Positions 53,522 to 63,326 of a stretch of 64,000 nucleotides of DNA are shown piece after piece. The notes under the pieces are model-generated. The model did not search any database, was not told where the DNA came from, and saw only the letters and a list, made by a program, of their open reading frames with translations. Position 1 is the first letter of the stretch. Every line of letters starts with the position of its first letter. The translations under genes and the position numbers were made by a program. The stretch is from Geminisphaera colitermitum TAV2 (lineage in GTDB: Bacteria > Verrucomicrobiota > Verrucomicrobiia > Opitutales > Opitutaceae), in NCBI RefSeq assembly GCF_000171235.2, contig NZ_ABEA03000094.1, positions 62,001 through 126,000 on the forward strand. The letters run 5' to 3'.

Positions 53522-53950
53522 TCAGTCGGTGGCTTCGAGTTTGACGCGGAAGTCCACGGCGCGGGGCGAGGTGGCGACGGCGGAGATGGCGCTGGTTTCG
53601 CGGCCACGCAGATGGATGACGCGCCAGCCGCCAGTGGAGTCGAGTTGCATGCCGTTGGCGGCGATCCAGTCAAATTTGTAACGGAAGGTGCGCGGGTCGT
53701 TTTTGCGGTTTTCCAAGGTGACTTGCACTTGGAGGAGGTCGCCGCTGACGGTGGCCTGATTGACGGATACGATGGCAAGGGCGCGGGCAAGGGAACTGTC
53801 GGTGATGATGCGCTGGTCGGTGACGGTGTCGGGCCGGGCTTGCGGGTCGGCGCGTTGCACGGTGTTGACGCTGTTGGAGCAGCCGGGAGCAAAGAAGGCG
53901 GCGACAAAGGCCACCGTGGAGGAGGCAAGGAGCGGGATTAGTTTTTTCAT
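53522..53950 (-). CDS. YcfL-like lipoprotein (DUF1425)
   Basis: 142 residues from ATG at 53950 (MKKLIPLLASSTVAFVAAFF), with lipid-anchor Cys in APGCSNS. The mature part is a single beta-sandwich-like domain: SLARALAIVSVNQATVSGDL, QVQVTLENRKNDPRTFRYKF. In enterobacteria ycfL is the gene next to lpoB, as here. Confidence 0.75.
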   Translation of the reverse strand: MKKLIPLLASSTVAFVAAFFAPGCSNSVNTVQRADPQARPDTVTDQRIITDSSLARALAIVSVNQATVSGDLLQVQVTLENRKNDPRTFRYKFDWIAANGMQLDSTGGWRVIHLRGRETSAISAVATSPRAVDFRVKLEATD

Positions 53951-53993
53951 GGTGTTGGAGTGAATCGCGGGCGGGCTGTGAGGTTGGAAGACA

Positions 53994-54141
53994 GTTAACC
54001 ACAGAGACACAGAGGCTCGGAGGAGCAAGCCGGAGAAATATTTGGTGGGTGATTGTGTATGTGTGTGTGGGGGGGGGGGGGGGGGGGGAAGGGGAGGACT
54101 TCGTGGTTTGTCTTCTGTGCCTTTGTGTCTCTGTGGTTAAT
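53994..54141. repeat. Inverted ACAGAG-type periodic repeats around a G21 tract
   Basis: TTAACCACAGAGACACAGAG (53995-54014) is the complement of the sequence near 54121-54141 (TGTGTCTCTGTGGTTAA). Between them lie TGTGTGTGTG and G21 (54068-54088), the longest homopolymer in the window. Confidence 0.85.
54068..54088 (+). repeat. G21 tract
   Basis: Lies upstream of the YcfL-like gene and downstream of the COG3014-like gene. Confidence 0.9.
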
Positions 54142-55672
54142 TTTTGAGCGGAAATTCGGAAATAAGCGGGGCGGTGCCGGGGGCGATGCTTTTTACGTAA
54201 ACGATGTTCACGTCGCCGGGGCTGAGGGGCACGCGGTTGAGGCGGTTGCCGACCGTGATGCCGAGGACGCGGTCGGTGGGGGTGGGGATGCGCGCGTAGT
54301 GGAATTCTTTGGGGAGGGTGCGCCAGGTGCGGGTGTCGGCGATGTTGATGGCAGCCTGGGTGATGAAGCTGAAGAGTTGGGTGACGATCTGGCCGGTGTC
54401 GCCAAAGTTGTCGCGCGCCTGTTTCTGGACGACGGCGTCGAGGGTGGCGCGGGTGGCGGTGGCGACGAGGGTTTTGGTGACGATGGTGGGCCAGTCGTTT
54501 TTGAAGTCGCGGGCCACGACGGCGTCCATGTTGCACACGAGGGCGGTTTGCGCGGGGGCGCGGCCGTCGCCGTAGGCGATGCTGATGGCGGGGGTGAAGG
54601 CGGGGTTGTAACGGAGGGTGGGGAAGGCGGCGCCGACGTAGGAGATGGAGCTGGTGACAATAAAGATGGGGATGTCGATGCGCACCTGATCGCGCGAGGG
54701 AGCGGAGCCGGTTTCGTAAAGGATGTAGGTGACGCCGTGCGGGCGGCGGCCGGCGGTGGCGTCGTCGAGGTCTTGTTTGAGGTAGGGGTTGAGCGGGGCC
54801 ATGGAGGCGGCGCGTTCGAGGGATTTGCGAGCGCGCTCGGCGTCGGAGGAGTCGGCTCCGAGGTTCAGAAAATAGAGGCCGTCGAGGAGGACGGAGAAGG
54901 GGTTGACGTAGTCGGCGTAGGGTTGGAGTTGGAGGACGGTGTCGGCGGAGGATTCGATGCGGCTGAGGTTGGCGGCAGTGCGCGGGTCGGAGGTGGCGCG
55001 ATCGACGTCGTAGGCAGCTCCGGTGCGGCCTTTTTCGTCGGTGGCGCGGCCTTGTCTGGCGGCAAGGGCGGAGGCTTGCGCTTCTTCGATGTGGCGGGCG
55101 TTTTCATCGACGGCGTCGCGCTGGCGCTGGAGGGCGCGGTTGAGTTCGACGCGGGCGTTGTCGCGGTTGCCGAGTTGGAGGTGGTTGAGCGCCTTGTAGG
55201 TGTTGAGCATCACCTTGTCGTAGGAGCGTCCTCGGTAGGGGGTGTTGGCTTGGTTGGTGAGGAGGGCGCCGACTTCGGAGCCGACTTTGATCCGGGCGGC
55301 GGCTTCGTAGGCGTTGACGCGTTGTTCGGCGGCGTCGAGGGCGGCGTTGGATTGGACAAGATAATCGCGCGCGGAGGGGGGGGGGGGGACTGAGGAGGTG
55401 CCGCCGGCGCCGGGCGTGGAGATGTCGAGGGCGGCGGCGCGGAGGATGGCGCCTTGTTCGAGTTGGTAGAGGAGGGTGTCCTTGTTGTCGCGGTTGGCCT
55501 CGGCGTCGGCCTTGGCGGTGGAGACGGCGGCGGCGAGGTTGCCGGTGCGCCAGGCGGCGTCGCGCGAGGAGGTTTTTTCCGTGTAGGTGGCGCAACCGCC
55601 GCCGAGGAAGAGAAGGACGGCGGCGGCCAGCGGGGGGAGGACTAGGGCGGGTGTGCGTGCGTTGCGGGCCAC
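54137..55672 (-). CDS. COG3014-like TPR lipoprotein
   Basis: 511 residues from GTG at 55672, which gives a clean lipoprotein signal (VLPPLAAAVLLFLGGGC); an ATG at 55726 is an alternative. Mature part begins ATYTEKTSSRD, then helical repeat-like segments (NTYKALNHLQLGNRDNARVE), a Gln/Arg-rich helix, and a C-terminal beta part. It stands first of the LpoB/YcfL trio, an association known from other Gram-negative bacteria. A G13 tract (55376-55388) encodes PPPP in frame. Confidence 0.75.
   Translation of the reverse strand: MARNARTPALVLPPLAAAVLLFLGGGCATYTEKTSSRDAAWRTGNLAAAVSTAKADAEANRDNKDTLLYQLEQGAILRAAALDISTPGAGGTSSVPPPPSARDYLVQSNAALDAAEQRVNAYEAAARIKVGSEVGALLTNQANTPYRGRSYDKVMLNTYKALNHLQLGNRDNARVELNRALQRQRDAVDENARHIEEAQASALAARQGRATDEKGRTGAAYDVDRATSDPRTAANLSRIESSADTVLQLQPYADYVNPFSVLLDGLYFLNLGADSSDAERARKSLERAASMAPLNPYLKQDLDDATAGRRPHGVTYILYETGSAPSRDQVRIDIPIFIVTSSISYVGAAFPTLRYNPAFTPAISIAYGDGRAPAQTALVCNMDAVVARDFKNDWPTIVTKTLVATATRATLDAVVQKQARDNFGDTGQIVTQLFSFITQAAINIADTRTWRTLPKEFHYARIPTPTDRVLGITVGNRLNRVPLSPGDVNIVYVKSIAPGTAPLISEFPLKN
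55376..55388 (-). repeat. G13 tract in the COG3014-like gene
   Basis: Encodes SVPPPPSARD; gain or loss of one base would truncate the protein. Confidence 0.9.
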
Positions 55673-55800
55673 AGTAATGGGAAAGGGGAGACATTGGATA
55701 AAACCAGCGAGGCGCGCAACGTCCATGATTGCATGATGCATAAAACAACTCCACACGTTCCCAACCATCCGCACACAACCCACGCATCCGCGTTCCCGCC

Positions 55801-56172
55801 ATGGACAAACTCGAAGAAATCTTCCGCATGCAACACGCGCTCAATTCGCGCATCGGCGTTAATCTCCCGCCCGTCTCCGACGAGGAAAAGGCGAAGTGGA
55901 TTCTCAACTACACGCGTGCGCTTCAGCAGGAGACTGCCGAGTTGATCGACAGCGTGCCGTGGAAATGGTGGGCCAAATACCAGAAATTCGACGAGCAAAA
56001 CGCCCGCGTCGAGGTCGTGGATTTGTTTCACTTTCTGGTCTCGCTCGCGCAAACGCTCGGTATGACGGCGGACGATGTTTATCAGGCCTACGTCAAGAAG
56101 AACCAGGTCAACCATCAGCGTCAGGAAACCGGTTACGCGCAAAAAGACGCCGCCGATTCGAAGCACATCTGA
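55801..56172 (+). CDS. All-alpha dUTPase/MazG-like NTP pyrophosphatase
   Basis: 123 residues. Metal-binding helices of the dimeric dUTPase type: LQQETAELIDSVPWKWW and ARVEVVDLFHFLVSLAQTLG. Would clear dUTP or other non-standard nucleotides. Divergent from the COG3014-like gene. Confidence 0.8.
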   Translation: MDKLEEIFRMQHALNSRIGVNLPPVSDEEKAKWILNYTRALQQETAELIDSVPWKWWAKYQKFDEQNARVEVVDLFHFLVSLAQTLGMTADDVYQAYVKKNQVNHQRQETGYAQKDAADSKHI

Positions 56173-56233
56173 GGATTCTCGATTCTCGTTTTCTGATATT
56201 CGATCGCGTATCGACAATCTCCACACCTCGCAC

Positions 56234-56812
56234 ATGTCCCCCTACGACCATGCCCGTCAGTTGATCGACCAGGCGCACGACGCCGACCCGACCCGATTGC
56301 CCGATGGCCGTGCCGCCGAACGTGTTTACGCCGACCGCGTGGAGGCTTGGGTGGTGAAACTCGTGCCCGACGCCAGTCCCGTGCTGCGCCTTGCCGCCCG
56401 CTGCCAGCATCTCGAACGCTGGAGCGTGCCTCGCTCGTCCTATCCGATGGACAAGCCCGGTTATCTGGCATGGCGGCGTTTTCTCTATCAAAAGCAGGCG
56501 GATCGCGCCCGCGAGTTGCTCCTCGCCGCCGGCGTGCCCGCCGCCGAGGCCGACGAGGTGCGCACCTGGGTTTCCAAGACCGGGCTCAAAACAAATCCCG
56601 GCACCCAGGCGCTGGAAGATGCGGCGGTGCTGGTGTTTTTGGAAAACGAGATCGGTGCCTTTGCCGCGCAGCATGCCGATTACACGCGGGAAAAATTCGT
56701 GGACATCCTGCGCAAGACTTGGCGCAAGCTCAGCCCCGCCGCGCAGCAGGCCGCGCTCGCCCTCGATCTTCCGCCCGCCATCGCCGGCTTGGTCGGCGAA
56801 GCATTGGGGTGA
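56234..56812 (+). CDS. DUF4202-family protein
   Basis: 192 residues from ATG at 56234. Contains LRLAARCQHLERWSVPRSSY and KPGYLAWRRFLYQKQADRAR, the family's typical HxxxW region, and LEDAAVLVFLENEIGAF. The conserved His and acidic residues suggest a metal-dependent hydrolase related to the HD fold, but the reaction is not known. Confidence 0.75.
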   Translation: MSPYDHARQLIDQAHDADPTRLPDGRAAERVYADRVEAWVVKLVPDASPVLRLAARCQHLERWSVPRSSYPMDKPGYLAWRRFLYQKQADRARELLLAAGVPAAEADEVRTWVSKTGLKTNPGTQALEDAAVLVFLENEIGAFAAQHADYTREKFVDILRKTWRKLSPAAQQAALALDLPPAIAGLVGEALG

Positions 56813-56844
56813 TGGAGCGACGGTACGGTATTCAGTCCCTCCCT

Positions 56845-56862
56845 CCCCCCCCCCCCCCCCCC
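56845..56862 (+). repeat. C18 tract
   Basis: In the gap of 121 bases before the TPR protein, about 70 bases upstream of its start. Confidence 0.9.
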
Positions 56863-56933
56863 GCGCGTGCCCGCCATGATTCGGTTTGCCGCTGACAGCG
56901 AGGGCGGTTTGTTACGAAGCTCGTTTTTGTTTT

Positions 56934-59717
56934 ATGATGAATCGCCTCCGCGTCGCGCTCCTGTTGTTGCTCCCGCTCGTCTGGGGCGTTGTCGGCGTGC
57001 GTGCGGATGAACCCTTTTTTACGCAAACCAACAACCCCGTGCCGCTCGCTCCCCGTCCCGTGACGGTGGGGCCGTTGCTGGTGGAGGAGGCGGGCGCGCG
57101 CCGGGCGCTGGCGATGGGATTTCCCTCGGTGGCGGCCACGCTTTACGAGGAATTGCTGGCGCACGCCCCGGCGGGCCCGGCGACGGACGAGTTGCTGCTG
57201 TCGCTGGTGGAGGCGCGGCTGGACGAGGGGCGCACGGATCTGGCGCAGGCCGCGCTGGCGAAGTTTCGCGGGGCGCCGAGTTCTTCCTATCGTTTGCTCA
57301 GCGGATTGGTTGCCGTGCGCCAGCGCCGGATGAGCGAGGCGACCACGGTGCTCGGCACGATCAACCCGGCGGAACTCGCCCCCGATGAACGCGGCTGGTG
57401 GCACTACGCGCAGGGCCTGATCGCCGAGGCGGACAAGGACTACGAAAAGGCCACCTCCGCCTTCCAGCAGGCGCAGGAGTCGGCCATTTCCGATCTGCAA
57501 CGCGCCCGCTTCCTGCTCGCCCGCGAACGCTCGCGGCTGGAGTCCGGCGCGCCGGTGACCGACGAGCAACTCGACCAACTCAAGGCCTCCGTCGAAAAAT
57601 ACCAAGGTCGCGCCGTCGGCTACGATTACGCCCGCCAGTATGCCATGACTCTGGCGCAGGCCGGACGCAAAACCGGGGCGGGCAGTGCGGTCGATTTCCT
57701 GCAAAAACAACTCGCCGCGCTTCCGCTTTCCGAGCCCGCCGTGCGCGATGATTATCGTCTGCTCATCGGCCTCATCGCCGGTGCTTCCAACAAAGCCGGG
57801 CGCGACGCGCTCGACGCGCTCGTGGCCGACGGCGTGGACCGCGACAAGCAACGCGTGGCCTTGCAACTCCTCGCCGTCACCGCGGGCGACGACACGGCAT
57901 CCTCGACCTTTCGTACCCGGCTCAACGGCTGGATCGACGCGCCCCGTCCCAGCCCGATCCTGGAAAACCTTCTCCTCGTGCGCGCCGAGACGGCGCTCGC
58001 CGTGCAGGATTATTCGCAGGCCGAGGCGGATGCGAAAGCCGTCGTGGAACGCTTCCCCCAATCGCCGCTCCGGGCCGCTGCTTTTGCGCAACTGGCCGAC
58101 GCTTCGTGGCAGCAGCGCCGTTTCCGCGCCGCCGCGAGCTATGCGGCCCAGGCGCGCGACGCCACCCGCGACCCCGCGGCCCGCGCCCTGTTTGGCGTCC
58201 TCGTGGCGGAGTCCTATTATCGTGCGGGTGACTATCGCAGCGCGGCGGGCGCCTACGCCGCGGCACTTGCCCGGGTTCCTGCGGGTGTTTCAGCCGGCGG
58301 CCTGATGTTTCAGCAAGTGATGTCCGAACTCAAATCCGGCGACGCCGACGCCCTGACGCGCGCCCAGACGGTGGCGGACCGGCTGGCGGCGGACCGGCGA
58401 TTCGACGCCGTGAGCCGCTGGCAGACCGAATGGAATCTCGCCCTCGCCATGCAAAGCGCCGGCCGTACCGCCGATGCGCTGGCCCGCGTCACCCGCCTGC
58501 GTGCCGAGACACCCGGCGTGCCTCCCAACCTGCGCGCCCGCATGGCCTGGCTGGAGGCGCGCCTTGCGCTCGACTCCGGAGCGCCGGAGCGCGCCCTCGC
58601 GCTGGCCAAAAATTTCGCCGAACCCCGGGCGCTCGAAGGCGTGGAATCCGTGCTCCGCCGCGAACTCCCCGCCCGTTCCCTCCTGTTGCAGGCCGAGGCC
58701 AATTTCGCGCTGGGCAATCCCGCCGAGGCCGTGGCCCAGCTTCGCAAGCTGCGCACCGACGCACAGGACTCGGACACGAAGATGCGTTCCTTCATCGTCG
58801 AAGCCGACTACTACGCCCGCACCGGCAACCTTGCCGAAGCCCAGCGGCTCATGACCAGTCTGGCCGACGACTACCGCACCAGTTCCTACGCTCCCGAAGC
58901 GCTCTATCAGGCCGCCCTGCACGCCGCCCGGCGCGGCGGCGAGGAGCACATCCGCGAAGCCTACCGCCTGCTCGAACGTCTGGCGAAGGACTACCCCGCG
59001 AGCGACCTCGTCTTTTACGCCCGCATGAAGCAGGGCGACCTCGCCCGCGAATACAACAACTTCTCCGACGCGCAACTCGCCTACGAGTATCTGATTAACA
59101 ACTACAGCCAGCACGCCGACGTGCTCGCCGCGCACCTCGCCCTGGCCAACTGCCACCGCGCCCGCTCCGCTCCGCCCGACGTGTCGCACTACGAAAGCGC
59201 GCTCACGATCTACGAACGCCTCCGCGACCTGGCCGACACCCGCGCCGGCGCGGACCTCCGCGTCGAGGCCGGATTCCAACTCGGTGACATGCTGGCCGAC
59301 CGTGGCGACACCGACCGCGCCCTGCGCGCCTGGTGGGTCGTGGAGGACGCCTTTCTGCTCAACGAAGAACGCGCCGCCGAACTCGGCCCGAAAGGCCGTT
59401 ACTGGATGGCCCGCCTGCTCCTCCGCAAAGCCGAGTTGCTCGAATCCGCCGCGCGCCACGAGGAAGCGCGCACCGCCTGGCAGTTAATCATCACCAAAGG
59501 GCTGCCCGGCGCGACCCTTGGCCCGCCAGCGCCTCGCCGGACGTCCCGCCGCGCCGTCTCCCCCCCCCCCCCCCCCCATCGACAACACCTGCGCCTGCGA
59601 TCGGCAGCTAACCAACTGGCAACCTTTCTACTCGCTACTCACTCCTCACTGCTCGCTACTCTTTTTTCACCATGGAAGGCTTCCACCTCAGTCTCCTCTC
59701 CCGCGGCGGACCCATGA
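56934..59717 (+). CDS. Large secreted TPR protein
   Basis: 927 residues from MMNRL at 56934 with signal peptide (VALLLLLPLVWGVVGVRA). Almost wholly helical with many TPR-like pairs (for example DYSQAEADAKAVVERFPQSP; RSAAGAYAAALARVPAG; NFSDAQLAYEYLINNYSQHA). Such proteins often stand before ExbB/ExbD genes and act in the periplasm. The last ~45 residues lie after a C18 tract and overlap the exbB start; another frame ends at 59611 (PSTTPAPAIGS), which looks more natural, so the true C-terminus is unsure. Confidence 0.75.
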   Translation: MMNRLRVALLLLLPLVWGVVGVRADEPFFTQTNNPVPLAPRPVTVGPLLVEEAGARRALAMGFPSVAATLYEELLAHAPAGPATDELLLSLVEARLDEGRTDLAQAALAKFRGAPSSSYRLLSGLVAVRQRRMSEATTVLGTINPAELAPDERGWWHYAQGLIAEADKDYEKATSAFQQAQESAISDLQRARFLLARERSRLESGAPVTDEQLDQLKASVEKYQGRAVGYDYARQYAMTLAQAGRKTGAGSAVDFLQKQLAALPLSEPAVRDDYRLLIGLIAGASNKAGRDALDALVADGVDRDKQRVALQLLAVTAGDDTASSTFRTRLNGWIDAPRPSPILENLLLVRAETALAVQDYSQAEADAKAVVERFPQSPLRAAAFAQLADASWQQRRFRAAASYAAQARDATRDPAARALFGVLVAESYYRAGDYRSAAGAYAAALARVPAGVSAGGLMFQQVMSELKSGDADALTRAQTVADRLAADRRFDAVSRWQTEWNLALAMQSAGRTADALARVTRLRAETPGVPPNLRARMAWLEARLALDSGAPERALALAKNFAEPRALEGVESVLRRELPARSLLLQAEANFALGNPAEAVAQLRKLRTDAQDSDTKMRSFIVEADYYARTGNLAEAQRLMTSLADDYRTSSYAPEALYQAALHAARRGGEEHIREAYRLLERLAKDYPASDLVFYARMKQGDLAREYNNFSDAQLAYEYLINNYSQHADVLAAHLALANCHRARSAPPDVSHYESALTIYERLRDLADTRAGADLRVEAGFQLGDMLADRGDTDRALRAWWVVEDAFLLNEERAAELGPKGRYWMARLLLRKAELLESAARHEEARTAWQLIITKGLPGATLGPPAPRRTSRRAVSPPPPPHRQHLRLRSAANQLATFLLATHSSLLATLFSPWKASTSVSSPAADP
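59560..59577 (+). repeat. C18 tract at the end of the TPR gene
   Basis: Decides between three C-terminal frames, ending at 59611 or running into exbB. Confidence 0.9.
59627..59661 (+). repeat. CTACTCG/CTACTCA array, period 7
   Basis: CTACTCG, CTACTCA, CTCCTCA, CTGCTCG, CTACTC directly before the exbB start. Confidence 0.85.
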
Positions 59718-60433
59718 TCTGGGTCCTGTTGCTCATGGGCGCGCTCGGGCTCGTTCTGTTCATCGAACGCACGCTCTACCTGCACCGCGGACAGATTCGT
59801 TCCACGTCGTTTGTGGACGGCATCAAAAACATCCTCGCCAAACGACGTATCGTAGAAGCGGTGACAGTTTGCGAAGAGACGCCCGGCCCCGTGGCGGCGG
59901 TCGTCAAGGCCGCGCTCATCCACGCGGGCGACGACGAAACGCGCATGCGTTATGCCGTGCAGGACGCCGCCGTCATCGAATTGCCCTCGCTCGAACGCCG
60001 GCTCGGCTCCATCGCCGCCATCGCCCAGATCGCGCCGCTGGTCGGCCTGCTCGGCACGGTGCTCGGGCTTACGGCGACGTTTCACTCCTTCATGCAAGGC
60101 GGCGAGTATGCCACCGCCCGCGCCCTCGCCGGCGGCATGTGGCAGTCACTCATCACGGCGGGCGCGGGCCTTGCGCTCGGCATCCCGGCGCATCTCGCCT
60201 ACCACCTCCTCAACGGCCGCGTGCGCGCCATCGTCCGCGATGTCGAATGGGCGGGCAATGAGATCATGCGGTATTTGCTAACCGACTACAAAGAGAGCTT
60301 TTCTGCGGCGGGCGGGGAAATCCCAACTCCCAAATTTCCAGTCCCAGTCCAGACACCCGCCGCCGGCGCTTCACCCTCCACGTCGCCTGCGCGGCCGTCG
60401 TCGCCGCCTTCGTCAGCCTCCCCTGTCATCTGA
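59672..60433 (+). CDS. exbB: ExbB/TolQ/MotA-type proton channel
   Basis: 253 residues. First membrane helix MIWVLLLMGALGLVLFIERT, long cytoplasmic loop, then the conserved second helix APLVGLLGTVLGLTATFHSF and third SLITAGAGLALGIPAHLAYH. A Pro/Ser/Ala-rich C-terminal tail of about 40 residues is unusual. Works with ExbD to power an outer-membrane process. Confidence 0.9.
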   Translation: MEGFHLSLLSRGGPMIWVLLLMGALGLVLFIERTLYLHRGQIRSTSFVDGIKNILAKRRIVEAVTVCEETPGPVAAVVKAALIHAGDDETRMRYAVQDAAVIELPSLERRLGSIAAIAQIAPLVGLLGTVLGLTATFHSFMQGGEYATARALAGGMWQSLITAGAGLALGIPAHLAYHLLNGRVRAIVRDVEWAGNEIMRYLLTDYKESFSAAGGEIPTPKFPVPVQTPAAGASPSTSPARPSSPPSSASPVI

Positions 60434-60435
60434 CC

Positions 60436-60891
60436 ATGATCACTCGTCCACTCGATCTTGCCAGCCGCCTGCGCAACCCGCCGCGCAGCTACGACGCGTT
60501 TTATTACGTCAACATCGGGCTGATCCTGTTGTTCTTCGGTTTGTTTGGCTCGCGCTTCATCCTGTTTCCCGGGCTGGCCACGGATTTTAAACTTCCCGAA
60601 ACGGGGACGAGCATGGCGGGCGCGCAAATGACCGACGTGGTGATCGCGGTGCCGCGTCACGACATGGCGCTGGTCGATGGCGAAGTGCGCACTTTCAAAC
60701 AACTGCAGGAGGGGAACTGGTTGAGAGAACGGATTGCCGGACGTCCGGGCGCGCGTTTGCTCGTGCAGGCCGGGGCATCCGTCTCCGCCGCCGACCTCGC
60801 CCAACTCTACGCCATCGCCGCCGAAGCCGGCTTTGCGGGCGTGGTCCTCGCCGCCGAGATGCCGGTGGAACATGAGAAACGCCCGCAGTGA
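60436..60891 (+). CDS. exbD: ExbD/TolR-like protein
   Basis: 151 residues. One membrane helix (AFYYVNIGLILLFFGLFGSR) and a periplasmic alpha/beta domain (VVIAVPRHDMALVDGEVRTF; ARLLVQAGASVSAADLAQLY). The usual membrane Asp of ExbD is not in the helix itself; an Asp lies just before it (SYDAFYY). Two bases after exbB and overlapping the next gene. Confidence 0.75.
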   Translation: MITRPLDLASRLRNPPRSYDAFYYVNIGLILLFFGLFGSRFILFPGLATDFKLPETGTSMAGAQMTDVVIAVPRHDMALVDGEVRTFKQLQEGNWLRERIAGRPGARLLVQAGASVSAADLAQLYAIAAEAGFAGVVLAAEMPVEHEKRPQ

Positions 60892-61754
60892 GTATCCGGA
60901 AAAACATTACCGACATCACCGCCCCTGCCGCCGGAGGACTGCGCGCCTCAATCCTCAAGGAACGTCAGCTCGTGTGGCCGCGCATTGTGGCCACCGTCGT
61001 GGTTGCGCTGATTCTGGCCGCTCTCGCAAGCTGGCTGCGTTTCCCCGTTTCCGGCCCTATGTCGTCGATGGCCCCTCCTGTTCGCGGAGGGGGGGGGGGG
61101 GGGGGAGGGGCGCAAACCAAGGTTCCTGCCGTGCCGGGGCTGGTCATCAAGTCCAGAGGCGCGGGTGATTCTCCCGCCGTGCGCGAACAGGTTGCGTTGC
61201 TTGATCCGACCCCGCTCTTTCTGCCCACCGTCATGAGCAGCGCGCAGGCCGGGCCGCGTGAGACCTTGCGAGGCGGGACGGTGGCGGCTTTTGGCGAAGA
61301 GCAGGACAAGAGCTTTTTCCCCGATGCGAGCGCCCGTGTGACGCTTCCCCCCTCCCCCCCGCTGCCCGATCCGGCGTCCGGCTGGCAGGGGATTTTCCCG
61401 GTTAAGGATATGTATCAGGGCATTGGCCGCCGGGATGACGCTGATGGCGACCCATTGCCTCACAGGGTTGGAGCCGTTTCTGTTGCCCGGGTTGGTGACG
61501 GACGTGTCGTTGCGGAGTTTGTCCTGACAGGGAAGCGGGGCTCCCTGCCGCCCGACCCCACCGACGCGTTGCCGCCCGCCGTGATGGAGTTTCTCGTCAA
61601 AGTGGAATCCGATGGACTGGCTGGGATGCCGCGCGTGATTGCCAGTTCGGGATCGACCGAGCGGGATGACTATTTTGCCGGCTATCTGGCCAGGATGGCA
61701 TGGATCGGTTCCCGCTTAAGTCCCGGAACCTACGTCGTTACTGTCGGCCCGTAA
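60888..61754 (+). CDS. TonB-like membrane-anchored periplasmic protein
   Basis: 288 residues from a GTG overlapping exbD. One N-terminal membrane helix (IVATVVVALILAALASWLRF), a poly-Gly run encoded by G17 (61089-61105), a Pro-rich linker and a C-terminal part ending in YVVTVGP. The layout is that of TonB, and it follows ExbB-ExbD, but I see no TonB C-terminal signature. The poly-G tract keeps the frame here. Confidence 0.65.
   Translation: MSIRKNITDITAPAAGGLRASILKERQLVWPRIVATVVVALILAALASWLRFPVSGPMSSMAPPVRGGGGGGGGAQTKVPAVPGLVIKSRGAGDSPAVREQVALLDPTPLFLPTVMSSAQAGPRETLRGGTVAAFGEEQDKSFFPDASARVTLPPSPPLPDPASGWQGIFPVKDMYQGIGRRDDADGDPLPHRVGAVSVARVGDGRVVAEFVLTGKRGSLPPDPTDALPPAVMEFLVKVESDGLAGMPRVIASSGSTERDDYFAGYLARMAWIGSRLSPGTYVVTVGP
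61089..61105 (+). repeat. G17 tract inside the TonB-like gene
   Basis: Encodes GGGGGGGG in frame at about residue 66. Confidence 0.9.
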
Positions 61755-61848
61755 CTATTTGGAAAAACGTGCCAGATTTCGGTTGACGAAGGAAAAACAG
61801 ATGCCCACGGTCTGCGCTCTTTTTCTCGTTTTTTGACCTTCCCGGTTC

Positions 61849-61924
61849 GCCCAGATAGCTCAGTTGGTAGAGCACACCCTTGGTAAGGGTGAGGTCGTCA
61901 GTTCGAATCTGATTCTGGGCTCCA
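61849..61924 (+). tRNA. tRNA-Thr (GGT)
   Basis: 76 bases with encoded CCA. Acceptor GCCCAGA pairs with TCTGGGC; D arm AGCTCAGTTGGTAGAGC; anticodon loop TTGGTAA with GGT; T arm GTTCGAATC. Lies before tuf, as in many bacteria. Confidence 0.95.
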
Positions 61925-62004
61925 GGTCACGTCGCCATCGACTTCGCGACGCAAATCCCCGAGGTCTCCTACTTCAACTAACCAACCTAACCTCTCTTAC
62001 TACT

Positions 62005-63195
<1,191 letters not shown>

Positions 63196-63326
63196 GATTT
63201 CGAGTTTCGTTTTCACGACCGCCGAGGTCTCCGGTTCCGGGGCCTCGGCTGCGTCGTCTAAAGTTTTTTGCAGATCGACAAGTCAGTTTATTTCCCATAA
63301 GTTCGTCAGTTCGTCATCAAAAACAC

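Noticed and set aside
54053-55393. A 446-residue Gly/Val-rich plus-strand frame starting at the G21 tract
   Set aside because: Antisense of the COG3014-like lipoprotein; low-complexity composition and no motifs.
63196-63326. GC-rich stem after tuf as a rho-independent terminator
   Set aside because: Stem CCGAGG/CCTCGG is short and the T run is displaced by about 20 bases; not strong enough to list.
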